Shown here: positions 44,795 to 53,957 of the stretch, piece by piece
Layout: each line of letters opens with the position of its first letter
How positions within the stretch are numbered: position 1 is the first letter of the stretch
Source of the DNA: Deltaproteobacteria bacterium HGW-Deltaproteobacteria-12
GTDB taxonomy: Bacteria; Desulfobacterota; Syntrophia; Syntrophales; Smithellaceae
NCBI GenBank assembly: GCA_002840565.1
Contig: PHBK01000007.1
Location: 1 to 64,000, forward strand
DNA: 64,000 nucleotides
Direction of reading: 5' to 3'
Notes under the pieces: generated by a model
The model's input: only the letters and a program-made list of their open reading frames with translations
Databases searched by the model: none
What the model was told of the DNA's origin: nothing
Program-made: the position numbers and the translations under genes

Positions 44795-45934
44795 TTATTT
44801 AAGCAGAGTCCAGCCTTTATTTTTAATTTGCACCAGGACAAAAGCATCGCTGGTCAGACCGGCGTGATCCTGCGGTGAAAAATGAAATGTTCCGCCGATG
44901 CCGGAAAAGTTGGCCGTTTTTTCCAGCTGATCGCGAATGGAAGCAGGTGTATCCGGGCCGCGTTCCAGAGCGCCCTTGATCAGCATAATGGCGTCATAGG
45001 CATGGCCTCCGAAATGATCACCTTCAACTTTGTAATGCTTCTTGTAATTTTCAACGTAGTTGAGCAGCGCCTTTTTCTGGGGATCACTCTGGGGAAGGCT
45101 GTGGGCAACAATTACCCGGCCGGAGGGCAGGATAATCCCTTCGGCCGCATCACCGGCCAGCTCAATGAATTTCTGGGAAGAAACACCATGACTCATATAC
45201 AAGGGAAGTTTAATCCCCAGTTGCTGGACATTTCTGGCTACAACCGCCGGCCCGGGATTGGTTCCCCAGCAGACAATGGCCTGCGCCGCGCCGCCGCGGA
45301 TTTTCGTCAATTGAGCCGTCATGTCCGTATCCTTGGGCCCGTAAGTTTCATCCGAGATGATTGATATGCCGTATTTGCCGGCCCGCGAGACAAGCTGTTC
45401 GCGGCCGGAAGAACCAAAACCATCCGATACGGTCAGAATGGCAATTTTAGAAATTTTCTGTCTCTTCATGTAATCAAATATTCTGGCTACGGCCAGAGCA
45501 TCGTTTTGCGCTGTTTTAAAAACCCACTTTTTCACCGGTTCGGTTATTTTGATGCCGGCAGCACACGAAACAAGAGGTATTCCGGCCTTTTCTACCACCG
45601 GAATCACCGCCATAGTGTCGCCGGTTGTGCTGGGTCCGATGATGGCGACAACCTTGTCATCCTTGATCAGCTTGTTTGCCGCCTGTACTGCTTTTGTCGC
45701 ATCAGCCTGAGTGTCGTAAACGATCAGCTCCAGCTTGCGGCCCTTAATTCCGCCGGCTTTGTTGATTTCGGCCACCATCATTTCGGCGGTATTGCGTTCC
45801 GGCTCACCCAGGAACGAAGCCGGCCCGGACACGGAAAAAAGCGCCCCAATCTTAATGGGAGCGGCAACAGCAGCTCCCGCCATAAGTCCCACAATTACTA
45901 TGGAAAAAACTAACATCAACAATTTTTTCAACAT
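44795..45934 (-). CDS. livK: LIV-type substrate-binding protein
   Basis: Periplasmic binding protein of 379 residues (type I fold). Signal peptide about 1-24, cleavage near AVAAP. Core AAPIKIGALFSVSGPASFLGEP, LELIVYDTQADATKAV and the late GTFHFSPQDHAG. It sets the specificity of the transporter. Although the family is named for branched-chain amino acids, members also bind aromatic acids. The Tyr-rich leader upstream and PaaK downstream argue for an aromatic ligand here (inference). Confidence 0.92.
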   Translation of the reverse strand: MLKKLLMLVFSIVIVGLMAGAAVAAPIKIGALFSVSGPASFLGEPERNTAEMMVAEINKAGGIKGRKLELIVYDTQADATKAVQAANKLIKDDKVVAIIGPSTTGDTMAVIPVVEKAGIPLVSCAAGIKITEPVKKWVFKTAQNDALAVARIFDYMKRQKISKIAILTVSDGFGSSGREQLVSRAGKYGISIISDETYGPKDTDMTAQLTKIRGGAAQAIVCWGTNPGPAVVARNVQQLGIKLPLYMSHGVSSQKFIELAGDAAEGIILPSGRVIVAHSLPQSDPQKKALLNYVENYKKHYKVEGDHFGGHAYDAIMLIKGALERGPDTPASIRDQLEKTANFSGIGGTFHFSPQDHAGLTSDAFVLVQIKNKGWTLLK

Positions 45935-45970
45935 AACCCGTCTCCTTTTCCCGATATTATAATATTTGCG

Positions 45971-46015
45971 CTAAAAACAAAAAAGCCACGGTTTCTCTAT
46001 CTACCCGTGGCTTTT
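45971..46015 (-). terminator. leader terminator (attenuator) upstream of livK
   Basis: Read on the minus strand, AAAAGCCACGG (from 46015) pairs with CCGTGGCTTTT (to 45981) across a 13-base loop, followed by more T residues (TTTTTTGTTTTT). It is a strong intrinsic terminator, 22 bases after the leader-peptide stop and about 40 bases before the livK ATG. Such a site within an operon leader is the terminator half of an attenuator. Confidence 0.85.
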
Positions 46016-46036
46016 CTTCGATTTATTAGGAGCGTT

Positions 46037-46138
46037 TCAGCAAGGGGCAGACCGATACCGGATATTGCAATAATAGTAATAGCCGTAATAATTGCGGCTT
46101 ATTTTGCTTTCCATCCTGTAATCGTTTCTGCTGACCAT
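46037..46138 (-). CDS. Tyr-rich leader peptide of the liv-paaK operon
   Basis: A 33-codon ORF (ATG 46138, TGA 46037-46039) in the livK leader. Eight of 33 codons are Tyr, six of them within NYYGYYYYC. An internal in-frame ATG at 46114 could also start it. Upstream is a weak ACGGA site; downstream lies the terminator. This matches the pheL/trpL layout: when charged tRNA-Tyr is scarce the ribosome stalls on the Tyr codons and the terminator is not formed. No such leader is annotated for this family in my knowledge. The antiterminator pairing itself was not identified. Confidence 0.7.
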   Translation of the reverse strand: MVSRNDYRMESKISRNYYGYYYYCNIRYRSAPC

Positions 46139-46179
46139 TTCCGTCTGCGACCTGATTAATTTAATTCATTGTGGGCTTA

Positions 46180-46208
46180 TCTAAATCATATATCCACTTG
46201 CGTGTCAA
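46180..46208 (-). promoter_or_regulatory. candidate promoter of the liv-paaK operon
   Basis: On the minus strand TTGACA (46208-46203), 17-base spacer, TTTAGA (46185-46180). The -10 is weak (3 of 6). It places the transcript start about 35 bases before the leader-peptide ATG. Confidence 0.4.
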
Positions 46209-46366
46209 ATAAAAAAATGACGGGGACAAGGGGAAGAATTTGGTTGCCGGGGAAGGCAGGGTGTGTTAAATCAACAGCCTGAGCACTCCTGTCGGCAGGG
46301 AAACGGACGAGAAGTCGTCACTTCGCAATTCTGCTTCCGAGCACTTGAATACCGGGGCGATCCAAC

Positions 46367-47152
46367 ATGGCAAAGGTAATTGACATCAACTGTGACATGG
46401 GCGAGTCTTTCGGGGCATATACGCTGGGCCGGGATGAAGAGGCCGTCCGTTACATTACCTCGGCCAGCATCGCCTGCGGATTTCACGCTTCCGAACCGCT
46501 GGTTATGGACAGGACAGTGCGTCTTTGCCGCGACCATCATATCGGCATCGGAGCCCACCCGGGTTTTCCCGATTTGATGGGGTTTGGCCGCAGGTATATG
46601 GATATCAGCCCGGCGGAACTTAACGCTTATGTTGTCTATCAGGTCGGCGCCCTCCGGGGTTTTTTGTCCCTGTACGATCTGCCGCTCCAGCACATCAAGC
46701 TCCACGGCGCTCTTTACAATGACCTCGTCACCAATACGGATCTGTTTCTTGACCTCGTCCGTCAGGTGAGCAGAGCGTTCGGCGATCCCGTCTTCCTGAC
46801 TCTCGGCACAAAACGGGGATCTGAGCTTGCCGCCCAGGCACGCCGGGAGGGACTCCGCATCGCCTTGGAGGCCTTTCCCGACCGCCAGTACACAGACGAA
46901 GGGGAACTCGTCCCCCGCAAGCAGGCGGGTGTCGTTCTGAATGACCCGGAACTGATTGCGAAGCGCGCAGTGGCAATGGTCCTGGAAAACGGCTTCCAGA
47001 GTGTCAACGGCCGTTGGATCGATGTGGCTGTGCATACCTTGTGCATCCACGGTGACAATCCCGTAAGCGTTGCTGCGGCAAGGTTGATGGTTGAATACTT
47101 TGCCCGGGAAGGCATTACAATTAGATCTTTGGGAGAAATCATTCCCCGATGA
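46367..47152 (+). CDS. pxpA: 5-oxoprolinase subunit A (LamB/YcsF family)
   Basis: Protein of 261 residues with the LamB/YcsF signature DINCDMGESFGAYTLGRDEE (first 20 residues of it) and SIACGFHASEPLVM, IGAHPGFPDL and IKLHGALYN. With PxpB and PxpC it cleaves 5-oxoproline to glutamate with ATP. It overlaps pxpB by 4 bases. Confidence 0.94.
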   Translation: MAKVIDINCDMGESFGAYTLGRDEEAVRYITSASIACGFHASEPLVMDRTVRLCRDHHIGIGAHPGFPDLMGFGRRYMDISPAELNAYVVYQVGALRGFLSLYDLPLQHIKLHGALYNDLVTNTDLFLDLVRQVSRAFGDPVFLTLGTKRGSELAAQARREGLRIALEAFPDRQYTDEGELVPRKQAGVVLNDPELIAKRAVAMVLENGFQSVNGRWIDVAVHTLCIHGDNPVSVAAARLMVEYFAREGITIRSLGEIIPR

Positions 47153-47823
47153 CAATTGGCGCGACAACGGCTCAGATGAATATTTCGCGGTTCGGAGAAG
47201 ACGGCATCCGGATTATCTTTGGCGAAAAGATTGATCCGGAAATTCATGAAAAAGTCAGGAATTTCTATTTTTACATGAAATTTCTGGAGCTGCCGGAAAT
47301 CATCGACCTTACCCCCAGCTTCCGGTCCTGCCTTATTCACTTCAACACCGAGCGGACAAGTTTTCTTCGCCTGTCTGAGCTGCTGCAGGAAAAAGAGGAC
47401 GAAGCGCTCCGTCCCGGCAACACACCGGAACCTGTCCGGCACGAGATTCCCGTGCACTACGGCGGACCGGACGCGCTGGACATGAAAGTCGTCTGCCGGC
47501 AGACCGGGCTTACGGAGCAGGAAGTTATCGCCATTCATTCCGCTGTCTCTTATACTGTTTTTGCCGTGGGGTTCATCCCGGGCTTTCCCTATATGGGAAC
47601 ACTCGATTCGCGTATCCATGTTCCCAGGCTGGAAACGCCCCGGTCCAGAATTGCCGCCGGTTCCGTCGGCATCGCCCAGGGTCAGACCGGCGTCTATCCC
47701 TTTGCATCACCGGCAGGCTGGCGGATTATCGGACGCACTGATGTCTGCTTCTTTCATCCCGAAAAGGAACCCTACAGTCTCCTGCAGATTGGAGACAGGG
47801 TCAAATTTGTCCAAACACCATGA
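47149..47823 (+). CDS. pxpB: 5-oxoprolinase subunit B
   Basis: Subunit of 224 residues: FAVGFIPGFPYMGTLD, then RLETPRSRIAAGSVGIA and QTGVYPFASPAGWRIIGRT, the PxpB (KipI-type) signature. It overlaps pxpA and pxpC by 4 bases each, so the three are coupled. Confidence 0.93.
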   Translation: MTIGATTAQMNISRFGEDGIRIIFGEKIDPEIHEKVRNFYFYMKFLELPEIIDLTPSFRSCLIHFNTERTSFLRLSELLQEKEDEALRPGNTPEPVRHEIPVHYGGPDALDMKVVCRQTGLTEQEVIAIHSAVSYTVFAVGFIPGFPYMGTLDSRIHVPRLETPRSRIAAGSVGIAQGQTGVYPFASPAGWRIIGRTDVCFFHPEKEPYSLLQIGDRVKFVQTP

Positions 47824-48773
47824 TTGAAATCATTCATCCGGGAACAATGACCTGCATTGTCGACAGCGGACGTTACGGCCACGCCGCCATAGGAGTGCCG
47901 CCTTCGGCAGCACTTGATTCCTATGCCTACTGCGCTCTCAATTGCCTGCTTGATCAGGACGGCCACGCGCCGGCACTGGAAATCATCGGGGCGGATTTTA
48001 CGCTGCGGTTTCACCGGAAAATGATCTGTGCACTGACCGGCGCCCAGGTCCGAGCTTCTCTCGACGACAAACCACTGAATCCCTGGACATCCTTTAGGGC
48101 GGAAGCCGGCAATATTTTGACGGTTCAGAAGATAACAGAAGGTTTGCGGTACTATCTCGGTTTTGCCGGAAATATGGTTCTGGATCGCGTCATCGGCAGA
48201 TTTTCCACCAATCTGGAATGCCGGTTTGGCGGCTATAAAGGCCGGGCATTGTCCGGAGGTGACTGGATCGACATCGACAATATTTATGGCGTTCCGTGGG
48301 GCTCTATTCCCGGCAGCTTCATTCCAGGGATGAAATCACCGCATCTCCTGCGCGTTACCGCCGGACCGGAGTATTCTTATTTTCCCGAGGCTTTTCAAAA
48401 AAAATTCGCGGATAAGAAAAGCCGGAAAGTCTATGATGTATCCGCAACGATCAACCGGACGGGAATCCGCCTGGAAGGCCGGCCGCTGCAGTTCAGCGCT
48501 GAAGTGGACAAAAGCATTATTTCCGAAGGCATCCTGCCCGGTACGGTGCAGATTCCCGGGGACGGCCTGCCCATCATCATGCTTTACGAACGGACAATCG
48601 GCGGTTATGCCCGGATCGCCCGGGTGGTCCGGGCAGATCTGGATCGGCTGGCCCACCTGAAACCGGGTGATTATGTCCTTTTTGAGCGTATCGAAATAGA
48701 CGAAGCAGAGCGCCTCTGGGAAAGCCGGCAAAAAAGCCTTGCCTCAATCAGGCAGGTAGTCCGGAGGGCATGA
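47820..48773 (+). CDS. pxpC: 5-oxoprolinase subunit C
   Basis: Subunit of 317 residues: DSGRYGHAAIGVPPSAALD, the KipA/PxpC start, GADFTLRFH, and VTAGPEYSYFPEAF, DGLPIIMLYERTIGGYARIA (first part) near the end. Completes the 5-oxoprolinase. It is convergent with the TRAP permease, 28 bases apart, with no terminator seen between them. Confidence 0.93.
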   Translation: MIEIIHPGTMTCIVDSGRYGHAAIGVPPSAALDSYAYCALNCLLDQDGHAPALEIIGADFTLRFHRKMICALTGAQVRASLDDKPLNPWTSFRAEAGNILTVQKITEGLRYYLGFAGNMVLDRVIGRFSTNLECRFGGYKGRALSGGDWIDIDNIYGVPWGSIPGSFIPGMKSPHLLRVTAGPEYSYFPEAFQKKFADKKSRKVYDVSATINRTGIRLEGRPLQFSAEVDKSIISEGILPGTVQIPGDGLPIIMLYERTIGGYARIARVVRADLDRLAHLKPGDYVLFERIEIDEAERLWESRQKSLASIRQVVRRA

Positions 48774-48801
48774 GAAGGCCCCGGCTGATCTGGAGCGCAG
48801 A

Positions 48802-50106
48802 TCATTTCATCTTGCCAGGCAGATACAGGACAATCTCCGGGAAAACGGTGATCAGGAACGTAGCCAGCAACATGAGCAGGAAAAACGGGAAAGCGGCTTT
48901 GGCAATCGTCGCCAGGCTGTCGTTATTCAAGCCGCTGATAACGAAAAGGTTGAACCCCACCGGCGGCGTAACCTGCGCCAATTCAATCATCATCACAAGG
49001 TAAATGCCAAACCATATAGGGTCGAACTTGGCTGCCTGGATGAGCGGGATAACCACCGGCGCCGTCATAACGATCATGGAAAAACCGTCGACCAGACAGC
49101 CCAGGATCAGATAGAGTATCGAAAGGATGATAATCAGGGCGTAAGGCGAAAGGCCGAGAGTGGAAACGTAATCGGTCAGTGCACGGGTGATGCCCAGGTA
49201 ACCGATGACATTCGACAGATAGGATGCGCCCATGACAATCAGCATAATCATGCAACTGGTCTTGACGGTTCCCAGCAGGCTGACTTTAAAAACTTCCCAG
49301 GTCAGACTGCGCGTCAGGGCGGCGAAGAAAAACGCACCCAGGACGCCGATGGCGCCGGCCTCGGTGGGGGTGGACCATCCCATGTAGATGCTTCCCAGGA
49401 CAAACAGCACCAGGATTACGACCGGGGCGATTGCCGGAAGGGCCAGGAAGCGTTCCTTCCACGAGTAGCGGTCCTCACCGCGGGGGGCCAGGCTGGGTGT
49501 GATGAGGCAGCGGATCAGGATATAGGCGGAAAACAGAAAAGCAATCATAAAGCCGGGAATGAAGCCGGCGATGAAGAGCTTTCCGATGCTCACGTCCCCG
49601 ATAATTCCGTAAACCAGCATCATCATGCTCGGCGGAATCATGAATCCCAGCGTCCCGGCGCCCGCCAGGGAGCCGATGGACAGACTATGGTCGTAGCCCC
49701 GCTTTTGCAGTTCGGGAACCGTGATCTTGCCGACGGTTGCCGTAGTCGCAGCCGAAGAGCCGCTGACCGCCGCGAAAAAAGTGCAGGCCAGGATATTGAC
49801 ATGCACGAGGCGCCCGGGAATGGAGTCCATCCAGGGGGAAAGCCCCCGGAAAAGGTTCTCTGAGATCCTGCTCCGAAAAAGGATTTCTCCCATCCAGATG
49901 AAGAACGGCAGGGCCATCATGGCGGAGCTGCTGGTGTTATTCCAGACGACGTTGGCGAGAATCGCGCCAAAGGATACATCGGTAAAAACAAAAAAACCGC
50001 CGATGCCCACCAGAAAAAGCGCGATGCCGATCCAGACGGAGCCGCCGAGAAAGAGCAGCAGTAAGCCCAGAATGACCGCCGAGGCCGGCCCCAAATCAAC
50101 TTGCAT
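48802..50106 (-). CDS. dctM: TRAP transporter large permease (DctM)
   Basis: Membrane protein of 434 residues with about twelve helices. VSGSSAATTATVGKITVPELQKRGYD and GTLGFMIPPSMMMLVYG are DctM motifs. With DctQ and DctP it imports a carboxylate by sodium symport. The substrate is unknown; the 5-oxoprolinase next door suggests 5-oxoproline or a related acid. Confidence 0.94.
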   Translation of the reverse strand: MQVDLGPASAVILGLLLLFLGGSVWIGIALFLVGIGGFFVFTDVSFGAILANVVWNNTSSSAMMALPFFIWMGEILFRSRISENLFRGLSPWMDSIPGRLVHVNILACTFFAAVSGSSAATTATVGKITVPELQKRGYDHSLSIGSLAGAGTLGFMIPPSMMMLVYGIIGDVSIGKLFIAGFIPGFMIAFLFSAYILIRCLITPSLAPRGEDRYSWKERFLALPAIAPVVILVLFVLGSIYMGWSTPTEAGAIGVLGAFFFAALTRSLTWEVFKVSLLGTVKTSCMIMLIVMGASYLSNVIGYLGITRALTDYVSTLGLSPYALIIILSILYLILGCLVDGFSMIVMTAPVVIPLIQAAKFDPIWFGIYLVMMIELAQVTPPVGFNLFVISGLNNDSLATIAKAAFPFFLLMLLATFLITVFPEIVLYLPGKMK

Positions 50107-50124
50107 TAATCATTTCTCCTTTTC

Positions 50125-50661
50125 CTAACGTCCGAGTTCGTCCGCTTCTTCCTGAATGCGCAATCCCTCTGTTTTTTTGCGGAGTACGGCCACCCCTTTG
50201 AGGAACTCCGCCAGAAACTGCAGGGCCAAGAGGATACCGCCCAGAGGCAAAACGGCCTGGGGAATGGCCAGATAGGTTTCCGACAGCTGCATGGACTGGG
50301 TTTTATTCACCACCGAATCCCAGAAAAAATCCCAGGTAAACCAGACGAAGGCGATGCAGAACAGAAATCCGACAACCAGACAGATCATGCTATAGATCGT
50401 TTTTGCCCGGCCCTTCAGCATATGGACGAGAAACATCATCCGGATATGGCCGCGTTCCCGCAGCGTATAGGCCAGGCCGATTAATGTCATCAGGGCCATA
50501 AGATAGCCGGCGTACTCGTCGGCGATGTAGAGAGTCCGGCCCAGGAAGCTCCGGGTGGCAATTTCGGCCAGCGCCATTAACAAGGCGATGGACATAAAGC
50601 CGGCTGCGAGCCAGCCGCCGATGCCGGAAAGAGTGTCGATGGTATTAATGAGTCTTTTCAT
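50125..50661 (-). CDS. dctQ: TRAP transporter small permease (DctQ)
   Basis: Membrane protein of 178 residues with four helices and the family turn ATRSFLGRTLYIADEYAGYLMALMT (first part). It lies 18 bases before dctM. A hairpin separates it from dctP. Confidence 0.9.
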   Translation of the reverse strand: MKRLINTIDTLSGIGGWLAAGFMSIALLMALAEIATRSFLGRTLYIADEYAGYLMALMTLIGLAYTLRERGHIRMMFLVHMLKGRAKTIYSMICLVVGFLFCIAFVWFTWDFFWDSVVNKTQSMQLSETYLAIPQAVLPLGGILLALQFLAEFLKGVAVLRKKTEGLRIQEEADELGR

Positions 50662-50717
50662 GTTGATATCCTGTCAGCAATAGCAATTTTGAAGATTTGC
50701 CGAACTTATAAAAGCAA

Positions 50718-50745
50718 AAATCCCCTCCGTTGCAGGAGGGGATTT
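50718..50745. terminator. hairpin between dctP and dctQ
   Basis: AAATCCCCTCC (50718-50728) pairs with GGAGGGGATTT (50735-50745). On the minus strand it is followed by TTGCTTTT, a partial T-run. It probably acts as a leaky terminator after dctP, giving more binding protein than permease. Confidence 0.6.
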
Positions 50746-50769
50746 CCGCTTTTACAGTACCTTATTTTT

Positions 50770-51765
50770 TTATCTCTTTACTTTTTTCAGGAATTCCCCG
50801 TAGATTTTCTTGCCATCGGGAGGGGCTGTTTTCAGCCATTCCGCCCTGATGTTTTCCGTGATCTTTTCCAGGTCGGCAATCAGCTTTTTGCTGGGGGCAA
50901 CGGTTTCAATGCCGTTTTTATTGGAGATGGATTCCTGCTGTTTATCGAGCTTGGGAACATTAGCCCACATTTCTTTTTCCATTTCCGCGCCGATTTTCAG
51001 AAGGGCTTGCTGCTGGTCTTTGGGGAGTTTCTGAAAAGCCTTGAGGTTTACCGTCACCATATTGGTGGCGATGGTGATGTTGAGAGGTTCGTAATATTTG
51101 AGGACCTCCCAGAATTTGGCATCCACAGCCGTAGGAGTGGAGGTCATGACGGAGTCGATCAAGCCGGTCTGGAGAGATGTATAAACTTCGCTGAAAGGCA
51201 GCGCATGGGGCGTGGCGCCGACGGCTTCCATGACCAGGGCGCCGTTTTTGTCATAGGTTCTCGTCTTGAGACCTTTCATTTCCTCCAGGGTGGTGATCTT
51301 CTTCTTGGTCCAGAGTCCGGCGCCGGGCCAGGGGGCGATATAAAGAATCTTCTGGTTCCATTTCTGTTCCGCAGTCTTATCAAAATAGGGGCGGCAAATG
51401 CTCAGCAGGGTCTGGAGTTCCTTAAAGTCGCGCACCAGGAAAGGCAGGGTCACAATCTGAAAAATCTTTTCGTCGCCGGCAACACCGCTGATGAGCATGT
51501 CGGAGATGGGAACGAGGCCGTCACGGACGGTTTTCAGCAGCTCGGGCCCCTTATAGCCCAGGGCGCCGCCCGTGTGCACGACAATTTCCAGTTCGCCGTT
51601 GGTGGCTTTTTTGACCTTTTCGGCAAAGTCGTTGAGGCCCACACTTTGGTGATTTTTGGGGGGCCAAACGGAGTTGGCGTTCCAGCTTGTTTTGGCCAGA
51701 ACCGGTGAGGCGACGAGCGCCACTGCCAGGAAAGCAAACAATAAAACAGTCCAGCGTTTCATCAT
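50770..51765 (-). CDS. dctP: TRAP substrate-binding protein (DctP family)
   Basis: Periplasmic binding protein of 331 residues. Signal peptide about 1-24 (ending in ASPVLAKT). Core TSWNANSVWPPKNHQSVGLNDF, GPELLKTVRDGLVPISDMLIS, and the Arg in LKTRTYDKNG that usually contacts the substrate carboxylate. Length normal. Start at either of two adjacent ATG codons (51765 or 51762), behind AAGGAGCTC. Confidence 0.93.
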   Translation of the reverse strand: MMKRWTVLLFAFLAVALVASPVLAKTSWNANSVWPPKNHQSVGLNDFAEKVKKATNGELEIVVHTGGALGYKGPELLKTVRDGLVPISDMLISGVAGDEKIFQIVTLPFLVRDFKELQTLLSICRPYFDKTAEQKWNQKILYIAPWPGAGLWTKKKITTLEEMKGLKTRTYDKNGALVMEAVGATPHALPFSEVYTSLQTGLIDSVMTSTPTAVDAKFWEVLKYYEPLNITIATNMVTVNLKAFQKLPKDQQQALLKIGAEMEKEMWANVPKLDKQQESISNKNGIETVAPSKKLIADLEKITENIRAEWLKTAPPDGKKIYGEFLKKVKR

Positions 51766-51976
51766 AATTTTCGAGCTCCTTTTTTAAAGTGAAATTGATA
51801 AAGCATGCATTTTTGAAGGCCGGAGTATAAGACAAGGGGCCTTTGAAGTCAATCGAAAACAGGGCTGAAAGAACAGAGGGCAAAAATAGTGCCCCGCCTC
51901 CACTCTGGGCAGGGAATGTCCTCATCAACGGCCGTAACTGGGCCACTGGCACAGCTGGAGCTAAACAATGCGGCCG

Positions 51977-53311
51977 CTATGAGTTATCATCCGATTCGAG
52001 AGGAGCTTTGTCGTCCGGCAACGCCTCGGGAGAGCTGCCGGGAAGCACCTGGACGGAGCGCAGTTTTCTCTGCAGAGTGCGTGATTTTTTTTGCACATCA
52101 TCCATGGAATTGGTTGCCTGTTCCAGTTTTTTGCGGACGGCATCCAGGGTAAGCCCGAACTTGTCCAATTCGTTCTTTACTTCCCCCAGGACTTTCCAGA
52201 CTTCGCCGGATTGCTTCGCAATGGCGAGGCTGCGGAAGCCCATCTGCAGGCTGTTTAAAAATGCGGCAAAAGTCGAAGGACCGGAAATCACGACATGATA
52301 TTCCCGCTGCAATATCTGCACGAGAGCGCTGCGGCGAATTACCTCGGCATACAAACCTTCGGACGGCAGATACATAATCCCGAAATCCGTAGTCCGGGGA
52401 GGAGAGATGTATTTGCCGAATATGTTTTTCGCTTCTTTCTTGATTCGGGCCTCCAGAAATCTGGCGGCTTCATCGGCGGCTCCCGCATCGGCATTTTCCT
52501 GCGCTTCCAGCAGGCGGGAGTAATCTTCCACCGGAAATTTCGCGTCCACCGGGATGAGGACATGATCGCCGCTTTGCTCGCCCTGGCCCGGCAGTTTAAT
52601 GGCAAATTCCACCGTCTCGCCGGAATGCTCCGCAATGCGAACGTTTTTTTCGTATTGTTCCGGCGCGAGAATTTCCGCCAGCAGGGCGCCGAGCTGCACT
52701 TCGCCCCAGGTGCCGCGTGTTTTGATGTTGGTGAGGACCTTCTTTAAATCTCCGACACCGGCGGCCAGATTGCGCATATCGCCCAGGCCCTGATGCACCA
52801 GTTCGAGGCGCTCCGAAACCTGCTTGAATGATTCACCCAGCCTCTTTTCCAGCGTACCCTGTAATTTTTCATCAACGGTTTCACGCATCCGGTCGAGCTG
52901 GCGGGTATTATCCTCCTGGATCTGTTTGAGTTTCTCATCGATAACCAGGCGCACGGCATCCATCTTTTGCTCGTTAGTTGCGGTTAACAGTGATAACTGG
53001 GCGGCAAAGCCTTCGAGTTGACTGCGCTGCAGACCCGCGATTTCCGCCATGCGGGTGCCTACGGAATCGCCAAAGGACGTAAGCGATGCGGCCAACTCCG
53101 CTCTTTCCTGATGGGATTGATTTTGGATTTCGGCACGGAAATTGGCAATCTCCTCCCGGACGGCGCGGTCCGTCCTTTCCTGTGCGTCCTGCAGGGCGGA
53201 CAGCCGGGCGGCGAGAGGCGTCAAATCAACGGAGTTATGCCTCAATTGCCAGTTCAGCAGTCCGGCAAATACAATCAGCAGGATAATGATGATGTAGAAA
53301 AATAGCTCCAT
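51977..53311 (-). CDS. rmuC: RmuC-family DNA recombination protein
   Basis: Protein of 444 residues: an N-terminal membrane helix (about 3-22), a long coiled coil (30-180), then the RmuC nuclease-like domain from about residue 200 (GTWGEVQLGALLAEILAPEQY, VIPVDAKFPVEDYSRL and GIMYLPSEGLYAEV). RmuC limits inversion at short inverted repeats. It overlaps no neighbour; the lipoprotein gene lies 10 bases upstream on the same strand. Confidence 0.92.
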   Translation of the reverse strand: MELFFYIIIILLIVFAGLLNWQLRHNSVDLTPLAARLSALQDAQERTDRAVREEIANFRAEIQNQSHQERAELAASLTSFGDSVGTRMAEIAGLQRSQLEGFAAQLSLLTATNEQKMDAVRLVIDEKLKQIQEDNTRQLDRMRETVDEKLQGTLEKRLGESFKQVSERLELVHQGLGDMRNLAAGVGDLKKVLTNIKTRGTWGEVQLGALLAEILAPEQYEKNVRIAEHSGETVEFAIKLPGQGEQSGDHVLIPVDAKFPVEDYSRLLEAQENADAGAADEAARFLEARIKKEAKNIFGKYISPPRTTDFGIMYLPSEGLYAEVIRRSALVQILQREYHVVISGPSTFAAFLNSLQMGFRSLAIAKQSGEVWKVLGEVKNELDKFGLTLDAVRKKLEQATNSMDDVQKKSRTLQRKLRSVQVLPGSSPEALPDDKAPLESDDNS

Positions 53312-53321
53312 CGGAATCTTT

Positions 53322-53957
53322 TCAAAAAGCTTTCTGGAAATCGCGATCCTTCATAATGGTCGTAAAGGCCAGATCCGCCAGTGAATAAGCGCGTTTTTCG
53401 AGTTGGGCGGCATTATCCGTTCCCGCTTCGGCCATAGTCACGGTGTAGTCCTTGTCGAATTTAGCTTCTCCATCTTTGAACAGCAGCGCCTTAAATTTAA
53501 ATTCCTGATCGGTTAGCGACAACAGGACAAATTGAAATTCGGCAACGCCCCTGGGCGCCTTGAAGGCGCCGGGCCCCGGAGCACCCCACCAGCCATAACG
53601 GTGTCCATGGTGGTAACGATTATCTTTATCATAGGTGTAATCCACCAGGATGACGCCAATATGGCGAAAAGCTTTCTGGAAACAGTAAAGATAATAATTT
53701 TCGAGGGTGGCGTTGCCTTCGTAAATATATTTTTTATCAGCGCTGAAATAGTTGTAAGCCTTTGTATTTTGAGCCTGATTGTAAAAGCTGGCAATGGCCA
53801 GTTTCTTGCCTTTGTAACGGCTGTAATCATTTGCCCGAAATGACGGAGCATACTTTTCCTGGGTCATGGTTATTTTCGTGCTGGAGGCGCATCCGGTTAA
53901 AAAGATGCCCATGACGCACAAGACAAGGATGCTGCTCCATTTAATGTGATGTCGCAT
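53322..53957 (-). CDS. hypothetical lipoprotein
   Basis: Protein of 211 residues with a lipoprotein signal peptide ending in the lipobox LTGC (Cys about residue 23). The mature part begins ASSTKITMTQEKYAP and has a Tyr- and His-rich central loop (YDKDNRYHHGHRYG WWG region, residues about 115-130). No named family. It is probably anchored in a membrane and cotranscribed with rmuC. Confidence 0.75.
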   Translation of the reverse strand: MRHHIKWSSILVLCVMGIFLTGCASSTKITMTQEKYAPSFRANDYSRYKGKKLAIASFYNQAQNTKAYNYFSADKKYIYEGNATLENYYLYCFQKAFRHIGVILVDYTYDKDNRYHHGHRYGWWGAPGPGAFKAPRGVAEFQFVLLSLTDQEFKFKALLFKDGEAKFDKDYTVTMAEAGTDNAAQLEKRAYSLADLAFTTIMKDRDFQKAF

